Assembly (NCBI GenBank): GCA_004173475.1
Contig: SEBU01000005.1
Span: 62,001-126,000 of the forward strand
Source: Gammaproteobacteria bacterium
GTDB lineage: Bacteria; Pseudomonadota; Gammaproteobacteria; Pseudomonadales; Cellvibrionaceae
Direction: 5' to 3'
DNA: 64,000 bases
Below, in pieces: positions 1 to 9,575 of this stretch. The notes beneath the pieces were generated by a model that was not told where the DNA came from, ran no database searches, and was given only the letters and a program-made list of their open reading frames with translations. The translations under genes and the position numbers were made by a program. The stretch's first letter is position 1; each line of letters starts with the position of its first letter.

Positions 1-1307
1 CCTTCGAAATGTCGAGGCGGTTGTATCTTCAAGGTGGCGAGCCGTTGTTTCAAAATATTGCCGCCAGCGCGCAGAACCTGACAAAACCGCAACGCGAACG
101 ACTACTGAATAATTTTAAGAATCTATTGCCGAACTACAACCACGATGAGCAAGTTTTGGTAGGAATCGGTTTGTTGTTACAACAGCAAAATAATTTTGAC
201 GAAGCAATGACCTTCGCTGAAAAAGCGTTGGCACTTTACCCGCGCAGTATTCCTGCCGCAATTCTGGAAGCAAATTTATTACACGAACTGAAACGTGACC
301 GCGAAGCTATCGCCAAAATGGCAGACTTGCTTACGTTCTATCCCGACAATATCAGCCTGCGCAACCAGTACGCACACATACTCACACGTTACGATTTAAC
401 ATTAGCCCAGCAACAGTTTGCGATCATCGCCAAGCAGCAACCCAAGAATGCCGATGCAATTTTATCGCTGGGCATAATTGCTATGGAGCGCAAAGACTAC
501 CGCGCCGCGAACAAAGCTTTCGAAAGATTGCTCGAGACTGAAACCCATACTTCAACCGCACATTATTATTTGGGGCGGTTAGCCGAAGCCCAGAGTAACT
601 GGCAAGAAGCCATTTATAATTATTTGCAGGTAGAACGTGGCAATGACTTTTTGTCCGCGACGATTAGCTTGCTGGATATTTTTATTCGCCAGGGTGATTT
701 CATCAGTGCGCAACAACATATGAATCGAGTGCGCACTCGTTTTCCGGATCAATCCGAAAGCCTTTATTTACTGCATTCCCAGGCACTTATAAAACATAAG
801 TATCCCGCTGAAGGTGAAAAGGTGCTGAACGAAGCACTTTCCAGCTTGCCTAATAACAGCAAGCTTCTGTACGCGCGGGCGATGTTGAATACTCAACGCA
901 ATCAAAAAAACGAATCAGAACGCGATCTACGCCAAATTTTACAATTTGAACCTGAAAACATCGTTGCGCTTAACGCCTTGGGCTACATGCTTACCGAGGA
1001 CAGTCAACGCTACCGTGAAGCGGAGCAATTGTTGACCAAAGCTCATAACCTGAAACCGGATGACCCCGTCATTTTGGACAGCCTCGGCTGGTTACATTAC
1101 CGCCAGGGCAACTACGTAGATGCTATCCGCGAATTGCGTCAAGCTTATTCCAAATACCAGGAGCCTGCCGTGGCTGCGCATCTAGGTGAAGCTCTTTGGG
1201 TAACAGGCGCGCAGGAAGAAGCTCGTCAGGTTTGGCGAGAGGGAATGAAGCAAACACCCGATGACACCACCATTCCGGCGGCCATGAAACGGCTGAAAGC
1301 CGAATAA
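1..1307 (+). CDS. TPR-repeat protein upstream of lolB (5' end outside window)
   Basis: The protein is a chain of tetratricopeptide repeats, which are helical scaffolds for protein contacts. Repeats are visible throughout, for example ALSLGIIAMERKDYRAANKAF and, near the C-terminus, the ILDSLGWLHYRQGNYVDAI type. The frame is open to the left edge and no signal peptide is seen at the first ATG (position 9), so the N-terminus is probably missing. Its place directly before lolB matches the TPR protein found upstream of lolB in Pseudomonas. The gap to lolB is 13 bases, which suggests one operon with lolB and ispE. The partner and exact role cannot be read from the sequence; help in outer-membrane lipoprotein or envelope assembly is only inferred from context. 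Confidence 0.85.
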   Translation, partial: FEMSRRLYLQGGEPLFQNIAASAQNLTKPQRERLLNNFKNLLPNYNHDEQVLVGIGLLLQQQNNFDEAMTFAEKALALYPRSIPAAILEANLLHELKRDREAIAKMADLLTFYPDNISLRNQYAHILTRYDLTLAQQQFAIIAKQQPKNADAILSLGIIAMERKDYRAANKAFERLLETETHTSTAHYYLGRLAEAQSNWQEAIYNYLQVERGNDFLSATISLLDIFIRQGDFISAQQHMNRVRTRFPDQSESLYLLHSQALIKHKYPAEGEKVLNEALSSLPNNSKLLYARAMLNTQRNQKNESERDLRQILQFEPENIVALNALGYMLTEDSQRYREAEQLLTKAHNLKPDDPVILDSLGWLHYRQGNYVDAIRELRQAYSKYQEPAVAAHLGEALWVTGAQEEARQVWREGMKQTPDDTTIPAAMKRLKAE

Positions 1308-1320
1308 CCCTGAGTAATCT

Positions 1321-1986
1321 ATGCGAATTTTCCAGGTATTTTCATCACGGATTTCATGGCTACAGATTATTTTCGTTGCTTTGATCCTGAGCGGTTGTAC
1401 GCATCACCAGACAAAAGCTCCGGTAATAAGCCAAAACTGGGCAGCGCATAAGGAAAAAGTAGAATCGATCCAAAACTGGCAGGCCACTGGCAAGCTTGCA
1501 GTTAAGGTTCCAAACGATGGCGGTAGCGCCAGCGTGAAGTGGCAGCAATCCGGTAAGACTTATCAAATTGATCTCAACGGCCCTTTCGGTTCAGGCAAAG
1601 TTACTATTAATGGATTACCAGACGGTGTCGCCCTCACCGAAGCTGGCCAAGCACCTCAACATGCTAAAACAGCTGAGGAATTAGTTCGTAAAAATACCGG
1701 ATGGAACATCCCTGTTACACAGCTCGCCTTTTGGGTGCGAGGTCTTCCAGATCCCAACTCCAAAATTATTCGTTTCGCTCCTAACGAGCAGGGTTTAATA
1801 GGTGAGCTTGAGCAACTTGGCTGGAAGGTTTCCTACGGTGAATATCTGAACGCCACCGCGCTTAACAACAACATTCCAATGCCGGGCCGCATAATCGCAG
1901 AATACAATGATGTACGCCTGACCTTGGTCGTACGTGAGTGGCAATTCGACGCTCTTGAATCACCCCTATCCCAGCCTGTGCCTTAA
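1321..1986 (+). CDS. lolB: Outer-membrane lipoprotein insertion protein LolB
   Basis: LolB is the outer-membrane receptor that takes lipoproteins from the periplasmic carrier LolA and inserts them into the inner leaflet of the outer membrane. The N-terminus has a hydrophobic signal followed by the lipobox LSGC (Cys about residue 26), so the protein is itself a lipoprotein. The body holds the family pattern of a WQATGKLAVK strand and a SVKWQQ strand, with the LRG-like ...FWVRGLPDP segment near residue 140. The length of 221 residues is normal. It lies between a TPR gene and ispE with 3 bases to ispE, the usual gammaproteobacterial order. Confidence 0.95.
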   Translation: MRIFQVFSSRISWLQIIFVALILSGCTHHQTKAPVISQNWAAHKEKVESIQNWQATGKLAVKVPNDGGSASVKWQQSGKTYQIDLNGPFGSGKVTINGLPDGVALTEAGQAPQHAKTAEELVRKNTGWNIPVTQLAFWVRGLPDPNSKIIRFAPNEQGLIGELEQLGWKVSYGEYLNATALNNNIPMPGRIIAEYNDVRLTLVVREWQFDALESPLSQPVP

Positions 1987-1989
1987 AAC

Positions 1990-2841
1990 ATGTCGAACTC
2001 TTTAAGCCTATTGTCTCCCGCCAAACTTAACCTGTTTTTACATATCACTGGTCGACGTCTGGACGGTTATCACAATCTGCAAACGCTCTTTCAATTATTG
2101 AACTATGGAGACACTTTGAGCTTCAGCCTGCGGGAGGATGGCGAAATCACATTGACGCCTGCAATTCCCGGGGTGGCTTTTGAGGATAATTTAATTATTA
2201 AAGCTGTGCGTTTACTGCAGCAGCTGTCCAATACCGATTTAGGCGTGGATATCCAGCTCGAAAAACGGCTACCCATGGGTGGCGGAATTGGGGGTGGTAG
2301 CAGTAACGCAGCAACTACCTTGGTCGCACTTAATCATCTTTGGCAATGCAGGTTTAGTAATCAGCAATTACAAGCCTTCGGATTGCGCTTGGGTGCCGAC
2401 GTTCCGGTATTCGTAAACGCCCAAACTGCATGGGCAGAAGGTGTTGGCGAAACACTCCAAGCTATTGAAATGCCTGAAAATTGGTTCTTAGTTACGCAAC
2501 CTGATTGTCACGTATCCACGCAAGCGATTTTTTCACATAAAGATTTGACAAGAGACTCGCCGGCCATTACAGTGGCGGCCTTTCTTGAGCAGGGTGGCCA
2601 AAATGCCTGCCAAGCCTTGGTTAGAAGGCTTTATCCGCAAGTTGATGAAGCACTAAACTGGTTTGAAAAGTATGGCTACCCAGCAAAATTAACGGGGACC
2701 GGTGGATGCGTTTTTACGCAATTCACGACAGCAGAAGCAGCGCAAAAAGTGCTCGCACGTTTACCAAAACATCTGCCCGGTTTTGTAGCGCAAGGCATTA
2801 ACAAATCGCCGCTCTACAATCTTTTCCCCGAATCAAAGTAA
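1990..2841 (+). CDS. ispE: 4-diphosphocytidyl-2-C-methyl-D-erythritol kinase
   Basis: IspE phosphorylates 4-diphosphocytidyl-2-C-methylerythritol with ATP, the fourth step of the MEP isoprenoid pathway in the cytoplasm. The sequence shows the GHMP-kinase start [15 protein letters not shown] (residues 9-23), the glycine-rich ATP loop [16 protein letters not shown] (about 94-109) and the C-terminal TGTGGCVF motif. At 283 residues it has the family length. It follows lolB by 3 bases and is followed at once by tRNA-Gln and prs, a conserved order in Pseudomonas and relatives. Another gene of the same pathway, dxr, lies at about 40-41 kb. Confidence 0.97.
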   Translation: MSNSLSLLSPAKLNLFLHITGRRLDGYHNLQTLFQLLNYGDTLSFSLREDGEITLTPAIPGVAFEDNLIIKAVRLLQQLSNTDLGVDIQLEKRLPMGGGIGGGSSNAATTLVALNHLWQCRFSNQQLQAFGLRLGADVPVFVNAQTAWAEGVGETLQAIEMPENWFLVTQPDCHVSTQAIFSHKDLTRDSPAITVAAFLEQGGQNACQALVRRLYPQVDEALNWFEKYGYPAKLTGTGGCVFTQFTTAEAAQKVLARLPKHLPGFVAQGINKSPLYNLFPESK

Positions 2842-2850
2842 AAGCACAAC

Positions 2851-2925
2851 AGGGGCGTCGCCAAGTGGTAAGGCAGCGGGTTTTGATCCCGCCATTCGTA
2901 GGTTCGAGTCCTTCCGCCCCTGCCA
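2851..2925 (+). tRNA. tRNA-Gln (anticodon TTG)
   Basis: A full cloverleaf can be folded by eye. The acceptor stem AGGGGCG pairs with CGCCCCT, the anticodon stem GCGGG/CCCGC encloses the loop TTTTGAT with anticodon TTG (2883-2885), the T loop is GGTTCGAGTCC, and the 3' end GCCA is encoded. The TTG anticodon reads CAA and CAG glutamine codons. The gene sits 9 bases after the ispE stop and before prs, where tRNA-Gln is also found in pseudomonads. Confidence 0.97.
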
Positions 2926-3139
2926 TTTTTTAGGTTCATTGTTTAGCGCAAATGCTGCTTATCTATTGAAAAATTAACAATGACACCGTCTATCTTCATC
3001 TATTCTCCTTCAGCATACGATACCGATACCGCGAGTTTTGCCTGGGAAATCCAAAGGGTAAAAAACTCTGATTCGCAGATTGCGAACCATGTCGGCAATG
3101 GCACAAATACAATCACTGGCAATCACAAAGGTATCCGAC

Positions 3140-4081
3140 GTGACTGACTTAATGGTCTTTACCGGTAACGCCAATCCTGACTTGGCGAAAAAAATCGTAG
3201 AAAATTTGGGGATGACATTGGGCGATGCCTCAGTTGACCAATTTTCCGATGGTGAGATTGCTGTTGAATTGCACGTGAATGTGCGTGGTCGCGATGTGTT
3301 TGTAGTGCAACCCACTTGCGCGCCCACCAATGACAATTTGATGGAATTGATTGTGATGGTCGACGCCTTGCGTCGTGCATCTGCAGGCCGAATCACTGCA
3401 GTAGTTCCCTATTTCGGCTATGCCCGCCAGGATCGTCGCGTACGTTCCGCCCGTGTACCTATCACCGCAAAAGTAGTGGCAGATATGATGGTTGGCGTTG
3501 GTGTAGACCGTGTATTAACTGTCGACCTGCATGCGGAACAAATCCAGGGCTTCTTTGATGTTCCTGTTGATAACGTTTACGGTTCACCGGTATTGCTTGA
3601 AGATATAGAGCAACAAAAATTTGAAAACCTGATTGTGGTATCCCCGGACATTGGCGGTGTAGTTCGCGCTCGCGCAGTGGCAAAACAATTGGGTATAGAT
3701 CTAGCAATCATCGACAAACGCCGCCCGCAAGCTGGTGTTGCCGAAGTGATGAATATTATCGGCGATGTAACCAACCGTACCTGCTTACTAGTAGATGACA
3801 TGGTTGATACCGCCGGCACTTTGTGCAATGCGGCCAAAGCCTTAAAAGAACACGGTGCAAAACGTGTTGTTGCCTACGCAACTCACCCGGTTCTATCCGG
3901 CAAAGCAGTAGAAAATTTAAATAAATCTGTGTTGGATGAATTGGTAGTTACCGACTCTATTCCACTTAGCGATGCGGTTAAAGCGTGTACAAAAGTACGT
4001 CAATTAACCTTATCGAGAATGCTCGCCGAAGCTATGCGTCGCTTGAGCAATGAAGAATCCCTGAGTGCGATGTTTAGATAA
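3140..4081 (+). CDS. prs: Ribose-phosphate pyrophosphokinase (PRPP synthase)
   Basis: Prs makes phosphoribosyl pyrophosphate from ribose 5-phosphate and ATP, feeding purine, pyrimidine, NAD, histidine and tryptophan synthesis. Visible motifs are [12 protein letters not shown] at the start, the flexible loop [12 protein letters not shown], and the PRPP-binding loop [11 protein letters not shown]. The start chosen is GTG at 3140, preceded by AAAGG at 3127-3131, giving 313 residues, close to the usual 315. Upstream in-frame ATGs (3080, 3089, 3098) would add 14-20 residues with no counterpart in the family as I know it. About 210 bases separate it from tRNA-Gln, enough for its own promoter and leader. 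Confidence 0.93.
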   Translation: MTDLMVFTGNANPDLAKKIVENLGMTLGDASVDQFSDGEIAVELHVNVRGRDVFVVQPTCAPTNDNLMELIVMVDALRRASAGRITAVVPYFGYARQDRRVRSARVPITAKVVADMMVGVGVDRVLTVDLHAEQIQGFFDVPVDNVYGSPVLLEDIEQQKFENLIVVSPDIGGVVRARAVAKQLGIDLAIIDKRRPQAGVAEVMNIIGDVTNRTCLLVDDMVDTAGTLCNAAKALKEHGAKRVVAYATHPVLSGKAVENLNKSVLDELVVTDSIPLSDAVKACTKVRQLTLSRMLAEAMRRLSNEESLSAMFR

Positions 4082-4178
4082 ATCGAGCTTGGAACCAACG
4101 CTCCCGCTCATGTCGAGTGAAGAGCATTTAAAACCTGTCAGATTCTGGTCGCGGATCTGATTTACCGAGGAAGTAACC

Positions 4179-4799
4179 ATGTCTCAAGAAGACTTTAAAT
4201 TAGATGCAACAGCCCGTAACGATTTAGGGAAAGGTGCGAGCCGCCGCCTACGTCGTTTGGCTGGCGAAGTGCCAGGTATTGTGTACGGCGGCACTGTAGC
4301 GCCACTCAATATCAGCGTGTCTCACAACGAATTGTTGAAACACCTTGAGCACGAAGCTTTTTACTCTCACATCATTAGCTTGAATGTTGACGGTAAAGCG
4401 CAAGACGTAATCCTGAAAGATCTGCAACGTCACCCAGCTAAGCCATTGGTTTTGCATGCTGACTTTTTGCGCATCGACAAAGCTACTCGCTTGACCACTC
4501 ACGTACCACTGCACTTCATCAATGAAGCAACTAGCAAAGGCGTGAAGATTCAAGGCGGTAAAGTTGTTCACAACCTTACCCAGATCGAAGTTTCAACCTT
4601 GCCACACAACTTGCCAGAATTTATTGAAGTTGACTTGGGCAACGCAGAAATCGGCACCATCATTCATATATCTGATCTTAAATTGCCAAGCGGTGTAACC
4701 TCAGTTGCCCTGTCTCACGGCGCGGATCACGATTTGGCAGTTGCAACCATCGTTAAACCGAAAGGTGGCGCTGAAGAAACTGAAGCTGCTGCAGAGTAA
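4179..4799 (+). CDS. rplY: 50S ribosomal protein L25 (CTC-type, long form)
   Basis: L25 binds 5S rRNA in the large ribosomal subunit. This is the long TL5/CTC form: an N-terminal L25 domain (to about residue 95, with the GKGASRRLRR segment contacting 5S rRNA) followed by a C-terminal beta domain of about 100 residues, 206 in total. The start is supported by GAGGAAGTAACC just before the ATG. It stands between prs and pth as in pseudomonads and ends at a strong terminator hairpin. Confidence 0.96.
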   Translation: MSQEDFKLDATARNDLGKGASRRLRRLAGEVPGIVYGGTVAPLNISVSHNELLKHLEHEAFYSHIISLNVDGKAQDVILKDLQRHPAKPLVLHADFLRIDKATRLTTHVPLHFINEATSKGVKIQGGKVVHNLTQIEVSTLPHNLPEFIEVDLGNAEIGTIIHISDLKLPSGVTSVALSHGADHDLAVATIVKPKGGAEETEAAAE

Positions 4800-4830
4800 T
4801 TTCTTACTCGAAAGCTACATTAGTTGCATG

Positions 4831-4866
4831 AAAGGGGCAGAAGAATTATCTTCTGCCCCTTTTTTA
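4831..4866 (+). terminator. Rho-independent terminator after rplY
   Basis: A 13-bp perfect stem (4831-4843 with 4850-4862) closes a 6-base AATTAT loop and runs into a T tract. This is a strong intrinsic terminator ending the prs/rplY transcript 32 bases after the rplY stop. Confidence 0.92.
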
Positions 4867-4924
4867 TGCCTCTGCATCTTAATCGGCTCGCCATAAATAT
4901 CTGGAAATTGCTAAGGATTTTTCC

Positions 4925-5518
4925 ATGACCAACCCATCTATCCAACTTATCGTCGGCCTTGGCAATCCTGGTAGTGAATACGATCGTACTCGCCATAACG
5001 CCGGTGCGGATTTTGTTGCAGAAGTCGCGCGGCAGGCTGGTGTCCAGCTCGTTGCAGACGGCAAATATTTTGGACTCACTGCCCGCATTATTTATCAAGG
5101 AAAGGATTTACGTTTATTGATTCCAACCACCTATATGAATCGCAGTGGGCAGTCAGTGGGGACTATGGCGAATTTTTTTAAAATTGAGCCTGCGTCTATT
5201 TTAGTTGCGCATGATGAACTGGATCTCGCGCCTGGTGTTGCGCGTTTTAAACATGGTGGGGGCCACGGAGGCCACAATGGATTACGCGATATCATCAGCG
5301 CATTTGGCAACAATCAAAATTTTCCGCGTTTGCGCTTAGGAATTGGGCATCCTGGTTCAGCACCACTCGTTGCAAATTATGTATTGAAACGAGCACCACA
5401 AGCTGAACAGGAATTAATTGAGGACGCCATTTACCGAGCAACCAAAAGTTTGCCGGAAGCCGTCAAAGGTGATTGGAATACGGCAATGAAAAATTTGCAT
5501 ACCGAAGCGAAAAAATAA
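4925..5518 (+). CDS. pth: Peptidyl-tRNA hydrolase
   Basis: Pth cleaves the ester bond of peptidyl-tRNAs that drop off ribosomes, recycling the tRNA. The sequence shows [17 protein letters not shown] (residues 11-27) with the catalytic His at 24, TYMNRSG, HDELDL and the [10 protein letters not shown] loop. The length of 197 residues is usual. AAGGA stands about 7 bases before the ATG. It lies between rplY and ychF, a widely conserved pairing. Confidence 0.97.
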   Translation: MTNPSIQLIVGLGNPGSEYDRTRHNAGADFVAEVARQAGVQLVADGKYFGLTARIIYQGKDLRLLIPTTYMNRSGQSVGTMANFFKIEPASILVAHDELDLAPGVARFKHGGGHGGHNGLRDIISAFGNNQNFPRLRLGIGHPGSAPLVANYVLKRAPQAEQELIEDAIYRATKSLPEAVKGDWNTAMKNLHTEAKK

Positions 5519-5720
5519 AAACCAGACATAAAAAACGGCCTTGCTGGAGCGCATCGCCGCAGAGCACTATCGTTTCAAGAAATAAACCGTTAAAACTCGC
5601 GGCACTTCGTGATCAAACCTAATAAAATTGCCGTTTGACTGCCATAGAGTGCCCCAAAACAACAGAAAGTATGGTGGGAAACATGCCTGATAAAAGTAGA
5701 CGGAGAATTCAATCGCGACT

Positions 5721-5750
5721 TTCGATAATCCGCCCCCAATTATGTATAAT
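5721..5750 (+). promoter_or_regulatory. Possible sigma-70 promoter for ychF
   Basis: A perfect TATAAT (5745-5750) lies 47 bases before the ychF ATG. The -35 match TTCGAT (5721-5726, 18-bp spacer) is weak. The rest of the 279-base pth-ychF gap shows nothing I can support. Confidence 0.45.
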
Positions 5751-5797
5751 CTCGCACCTCGTTTTACATCTTTCATATTTCATAGCGGATCAGCACC

Positions 5798-6889
5798 ATG
5801 GGTTTCAATTGCGGTATCGTCGGTCTTCCCAACGTCGGCAAATCAACATTGTTTAACGCGCTTACCAACGCAGGCATCAGCGCCGAAAACTTTCCTTTCT
5901 GCACCATTGAACCCAACGCCGGCATCGTGACCGTGCCTGACCCACGTCAGGACAAGCTCGCTGAAATCGTTAAACCAGAAAAAGTTGTAGCTACAACTAT
6001 GGAGTTTATTGATATCGCAGGAATTGTGGCTGGCGCATCGCGTGGTGAAGGTTTGGGCAACAAATTTCTCGCTAACATTCGCGAAACTGATGCAATTGCC
6101 CATGTTGTACGCTGCTTCGACGACGACAATGTCATTCACGTCGCAAATGCCGTAAATCCTGCGGCTGATATTGAAATTATCAATACCGAATTAGCGCTGG
6201 CAGATTTGGAAGCTGTTGATAAAGCACTGCATCGCTACGCAAAATCAGCCAAAGGCCAGGACAAACATGCTATGGCAATGAAAGTCGTGCTGGAAAAAAT
6301 CCAGCCACATTTGAATGAAGCCAAACCGCTGCGCTCATTTAATTTAGACAAAGAAGAAATTGCACTACTGAAAGAAATTAATTTGCTTACGCTCAAACCT
6401 ACGATGTACATCGCCAATGTTGCTGAAGATGGCTTTGAAAATAATCCACATTTAGATGTTGTACGCAAGATTGCAGCGGAAGAAAAGTCAGTTGTCGTTC
6501 CCATTTGCAATAAACTCGAAGCTGATATTGCAGAATTGGACGGCGACGATAAAAAAGAATTTCTCGATGAAATGGGTATGGAAGAGCCAGGGTTGAATCG
6601 TGTAATTCGCGCCGGCTACCAATTGCTCGGTTTGCAAACTTATTTCACGGCTGGCGTTAAAGAAGTTCGCGCCTGGACAATTCCAATTGGTGCGACAGCA
6701 CCTCAAGCTGCTGGTGTGATTCACACTGACTTTGAAAAAGGTTTTATTCGCGCCGAAACAATCGCCTATGAAGATTTCGTTCAATACAAAGGCGAACAAG
6801 GCGCAAAGAATGCCGGTAAAGCACGCAAAGAAGGTAAGGAATACATCGTGAAAGACGGTGATGTAATGCACTTCTTATTTAATGTGTAA
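5798..6889 (+). CDS. ychF: Redox-regulated ATPase/GTPase YchF
   Basis: YchF (OLA1 family) is an Obg-related P-loop NTPase that prefers ATP and associates with ribosomes and stress responses. The sequence shows G1 GLPNVGKST (residues 8-16), the switch region [17 protein letters not shown], a central coiled-coil insertion, and a C-terminal TGS domain ending in [12 protein letters not shown]. At 363 residues it matches the E. coli length. It follows pth and ends at a terminator. Confidence 0.97.
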   Translation: MGFNCGIVGLPNVGKSTLFNALTNAGISAENFPFCTIEPNAGIVTVPDPRQDKLAEIVKPEKVVATTMEFIDIAGIVAGASRGEGLGNKFLANIRETDAIAHVVRCFDDDNVIHVANAVNPAADIEIINTELALADLEAVDKALHRYAKSAKGQDKHAMAMKVVLEKIQPHLNEAKPLRSFNLDKEEIALLKEINLLTLKPTMYIANVAEDGFENNPHLDVVRKIAAEEKSVVVPICNKLEADIAELDGDDKKEFLDEMGMEEPGLNRVIRAGYQLLGLQTYFTAGVKEVRAWTIPIGATAPQAAGVIHTDFEKGFIRAETIAYEDFVQYKGEQGAKNAGKARKEGKEYIVKDGDVMHFLFNV

Positions 6890-6910
6890 CAGCTGAATTA
6901 TCGACTCTAA

Positions 6911-6938
6911 TAGCCACTCTCGCGAGTGGCTTTTTTAT
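6911..6938 (+). terminator. Rho-independent terminator after ychF
   Basis: The stem AGCCACTC/GAGTGGCT (6912-6919 and 6924-6931) with a 4-base loop is followed by a run of T. It closes the core block. Confidence 0.9.
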
Positions 6939-7052
6939 TTCCGGCTAGCTAAACATTGAAGTGCAACTTAAAAATTCGCGACAACTAAAGACCGAAGGTG
7001 TAAGAAAATTTTATCGCTGCCGGTTTGATTTAAGGCAATTCTTTATCAAACT

Positions 7053-7283
7053 CTATATATTTTCATCTTGTGATTGCTTCGCAGCGCAAGAAGGATTTTT
7101 TCTAAGTTTATTCCACAGCACCAACAAATAAACCATTGTGGTAACTACGCTCCAAAGCATTGCTTGGCCGAGCGCGTAAGCGAAATCATTTGATTTGAAA
7201 TATTTTGCAAGAAATAATATTAAAAAACTCACTGCAAGAACCAAGACACCTCGCTTTACCCAGAATTTCGCCCCCATGAGCAC
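7053..7283 (-). CDS. Small two-helix membrane protein, unknown function
   Basis: I do not recognise this 76-residue protein. It has two clear hydrophobic segments (about residues 12-26 and 38-56), a short basic N-terminus and a polar Lys/Gln-rich tail with one Cys, so it is probably an inner-membrane protein. In-frame ATGs occur at residues 1 and 3; MGAKFW (residue 3) could equally be the start. It lies just downstream of a frameshifted membrane-protein gene on the same strand. Confidence in the reading frame is moderate. Confidence 0.55.
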   Translation of the reverse strand: MLMGAKFWVKRGVLVLAVSFLILFLAKYFKSNDFAYALGQAMLWSVVTTMVYLLVLWNKLRKNPSCAAKQSQDENI

Positions 7284-7304
7284 ACCCTCAGTTTTTATAA
7301 AATT

Positions 7305-7797
7305 CTATTTATTTTTTGATGAAAAAATCACTATACAATAAATTGCTGCGCCAACTAATCCACTGTACAAACAAATCTTATGCAGCGCAGCAACCGACAC
7401 ATAATGATGCAATTGATTCGTCAGCGAGAATGGATAAAAAGGTTTAACATCATCATGCATAATACTATCCAGGAATACGTGACTGAAACTACCTATAAGT
7501 GCTAAGCAAGCTCACCCACCAGAATATCTTCCCACCAGTAGGCGCCGGAACTTTAAGAAGTTTAAGCCCATACTCGGATAAATATTTGCCGGACACTGCC
7601 GAAAATAAAGCAATTAAAGTCGCGCCAATATACGTATGAGTAAACCCATGAATATGCCCTTCACCACTCAACATAACGATTAACGGTTGCACATCCATTA
7701 CGATTTGCGTCCAACCAAACACCATAAGACTAAAGCTGCCTTGTAGTACAGACTTTATTAAAAGTCCCGGTCCCATATGAATTGGTGTAAATGGCAT
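7305..7797 (-). pseudogene. YdjM-like membrane protein gene, broken by a +1 frameshift
   Basis: The first frame starts well (MPFTPIHMGPGLLIK at 7797, with GGGG shortly before the ATG) and runs to a stop at 7489. From about 7505 a second frame, displaced by one base, carries on smoothly for about 66 codons with LALIGSFSHVFLDSIMH and PFYPFSLTNQL and stops at 7305-7307. Together they give one protein of about 164 residues with hydrophobic segments and the motifs HGFTH and SHVFLD, which recall the YdjM-type membrane-bound metal-dependent hydrolase group. Either an extra base near 7500-7515 has inactivated the gene or the base is a sequencing error. An upstream in-frame ATG at 7860 is less likely as the start. 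Confidence 0.72.
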
Positions 7798-7910
7798 AAA
7801 TCCCCGGTGTAGAAAAATAGTGCTTTGGGCGGCGATAGAATTAAATGAATTCTCATTCAAAAGCTAACGCGCCCACACTTGAGTTGAGCGCGAGCCTCCT
7901 TAAGAGAAAA

Positions 7911-8885
7911 TTATAGCGGTCTAACGGGTAAATACATTTCCACACTATGCAGCTTTTGTGGATGCTGTTCCGGGTCGTTTAAATGATAAATATAGTAGGC
8001 TCCATCACCGGGTTGAAAACCGCTGCTTGGCAACCAACCATTGAAAAGCGCATCCCAAGCTTCAGCGCATTCGGCTAAAGTACCTTCAGACACTGTTACC
8101 ACTGCGTATTGCCCTTGAGGAATTGTGCGCTTCCCAATTTCGCCATTTACTGCGGTTTCCTTTTCAATACTAATGCAGACGTCCACACTTAAATGTTCTG
8201 GTGCTGTAGTCTCAGGGTGGCCGCTACTAAATATCGTCATAGCTTTCGTAGCAGGTGGATTGAATAAATTTCGTGGTACAGCCCAGGCCATTAATTTCGC
8301 GAATAGCGATTGGAATAAAATTTTATCCTGTGGATTGTAATACCCGTGATGCCTAAGGTAGGCGATCGGTATCTCAGGCATTGAGCGAACTTCAATATTT
8401 AAGTTTTGATTTTTCATGTTAATTCCCCAAATTGGTGTTTGCTTGGAGGAATCAATATACATTTTGAAAGCTGCACCCTCTTTGCAGAGATTGCTATCCG
8501 CTGTGCAAATCTTGCTACCTTGATTGACCTTTAACTTACGCCATTGCGTAGGCGAAACATCATAACGCGACTTAAATTCACGGGAATAAACCGAAGGGCT
8601 TGAAAATCCTGAGTCGTAGGCAATTACCGTAATAGATAAGTCAGGGTTGTAGATAAGCTTGTAAGCAGACCTTTCCACACGCATCCTGTTCACAAATCCA
8701 TTTAAGGTTTCACCAACAACGGCTTTAAATATTCTATGAAAATAAAATTTGGAAAAATGCGCTATTTCCGTAAGCCGATCAAGAGAAAGATCACAATCAA
8801 GATTCGCTTTAATGTAGTCGATAACACGATTAACACGTGAGATATAGATGTGCATTGAGTTTTCTTCGGCAACACTTTTTTGCAT
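7911..8885 (-). CDS. AraC-family regulator with GyrI-like effector domain
   Basis: The N-terminal 115 residues are an AraC-type double helix-turn-helix: LDRLTEIAHFSKFYFHRIFK is the first and SITVIAYDSGFSSPSVYSRE the second. The C-terminal half (about residues 165-324) resembles the GyrI/BmrR small-molecule-binding fold, with IEVRSMPEIPIAYLRHHG at its start and a closing YHLNDPEQHP...VEMYLPVRP. Such proteins (Rob- and SoxS-like with GyrI domains) bind drugs or other hydrophobic ligands and activate efflux or stress genes. GAGG lies 5 bases before the chosen ATG; a later ATG at 8855 is possible. No obvious target gene is adjacent. Confidence 0.88.
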   Translation of the reverse strand: MQKSVAEENSMHIYISRVNRVIDYIKANLDCDLSLDRLTEIAHFSKFYFHRIFKAVVGETLNGFVNRMRVERSAYKLIYNPDLSITVIAYDSGFSSPSVYSREFKSRYDVSPTQWRKLKVNQGSKICTADSNLCKEGAAFKMYIDSSKQTPIWGINMKNQNLNIEVRSMPEIPIAYLRHHGYYNPQDKILFQSLFAKLMAWAVPRNLFNPPATKAMTIFSSGHPETTAPEHLSVDVCISIEKETAVNGEIGKRTIPQGQYAVVTVSEGTLAECAEAWDALFNGWLPSSGFQPGDGAYYIYHLNDPEQHPQKLHSVEMYLPVRPL

Positions 8886-8930
8886 CTCAGCCTCTAATAA
8901 TTAACCTAAATATAATGCAATCCAATCACA

Positions 8931-8951
8931 CGCAAACGCAAACGCAAACGC
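8931..8951. repeat. Short CGCAAA tandem repeat
   Basis: The hexamer CGCAAA occurs in about 3.5 direct copies in the gap between the AraC/GyrI gene and the GNAT gene. It may reflect replication slippage; no function is evident. Confidence 0.7.
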
Positions 8952-8953
8952 CA

Positions 8954-9442
8954 CTAATTGTTTATTTTCTGCCAATAACCCACATCTACCCAGCGCCCTA
9001 ACTTAAAACCTATTTCAGAAAAATGAGCGACTTTAGTGAAACCAAAATATTCGTGCAGACCAACACTGGCTTCATTAGGTAAAGCAATTCCACCTAAAAT
9101 AGCATGACAACCTTTAGTCTTTAGCGAATCTATCAACTCACAATAAAGCGCTTTACCGTAACCTTTACCGCCTTGATCGTGCTTAACATATACAGTTACT
9201 TCCGCAGAATTTTTATAGGCCGCTCGCTCTTTCCATTTGGTGGCGTAGGCATACCCGATTACTTCTCCGTCAAGCTCACAAACGTACCACGGATAAAGTT
9301 TCGTATAATTTTCAATCCGCTCTATCATTGTGGCGATATCAACAGGAACTTCCTCAAAAGTAATGGACGTATTTTCAACGTAATAATTATAAATTTCGCA
9401 AATTTTAAGTGCATCTTTTATTTCGCAAATTCTAATGATCAT
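8954..9442 (-). CDS. GNAT-family N-acetyltransferase (phosphinothricin acetyltransferase-like)
   Basis: This 162-residue protein matches the PAT/YncA-type GNAT family, which moves acetyl from acetyl-CoA to amino groups of small molecules, including phosphinothricin or methionine sulfone and sulfoximine. Typical features are IRICEIKDALKICEIYNYYV with the ...TSITFEEVP segment near residue 33, the acetyl-CoA loop QGGKGYGKALY (about 113-123), and the NEASVGLHEYFGFTKVAHF C-terminal motif. The natural substrate is not readable from sequence. It is transcribed in the same direction as the AraC/GyrI gene, 68 bases upstream of it. Confidence 0.9.
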   Translation of the reverse strand: MIIRICEIKDALKICEIYNYYVENTSITFEEVPVDIATMIERIENYTKLYPWYVCELDGEVIGYAYATKWKERAAYKNSAEVTVYVKHDQGGKGYGKALYCELIDSLKTKGCHAILGGIALPNEASVGLHEYFGFTKVAHFSEIGFKLGRWVDVGYWQKINN

Positions 9443-9517
9443 TACAACTCCGATTGTTGTTTATGAGTTGCAAACTATATAGGTCCGAAGCTGCCTACGC
9501 TAGCCTGTAAAATTTAC

Positions 9518-9553
9518 AAAAAAAAGCCTTGGGCATTAACCCAAGGCTTTTTT
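9518..9553. terminator. Bidirectional terminator hairpin
   Basis: AAAGCCTTGGG (9523-9533) and its complement, around a short loop, are flanked by A and T runs on both sides. On the - strand it ends the secreted-protein pair whose last gene stops at 9576. Confidence 0.9.
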
Positions 9554-9575
9554 ACGATCGAACAAAAATAATATA

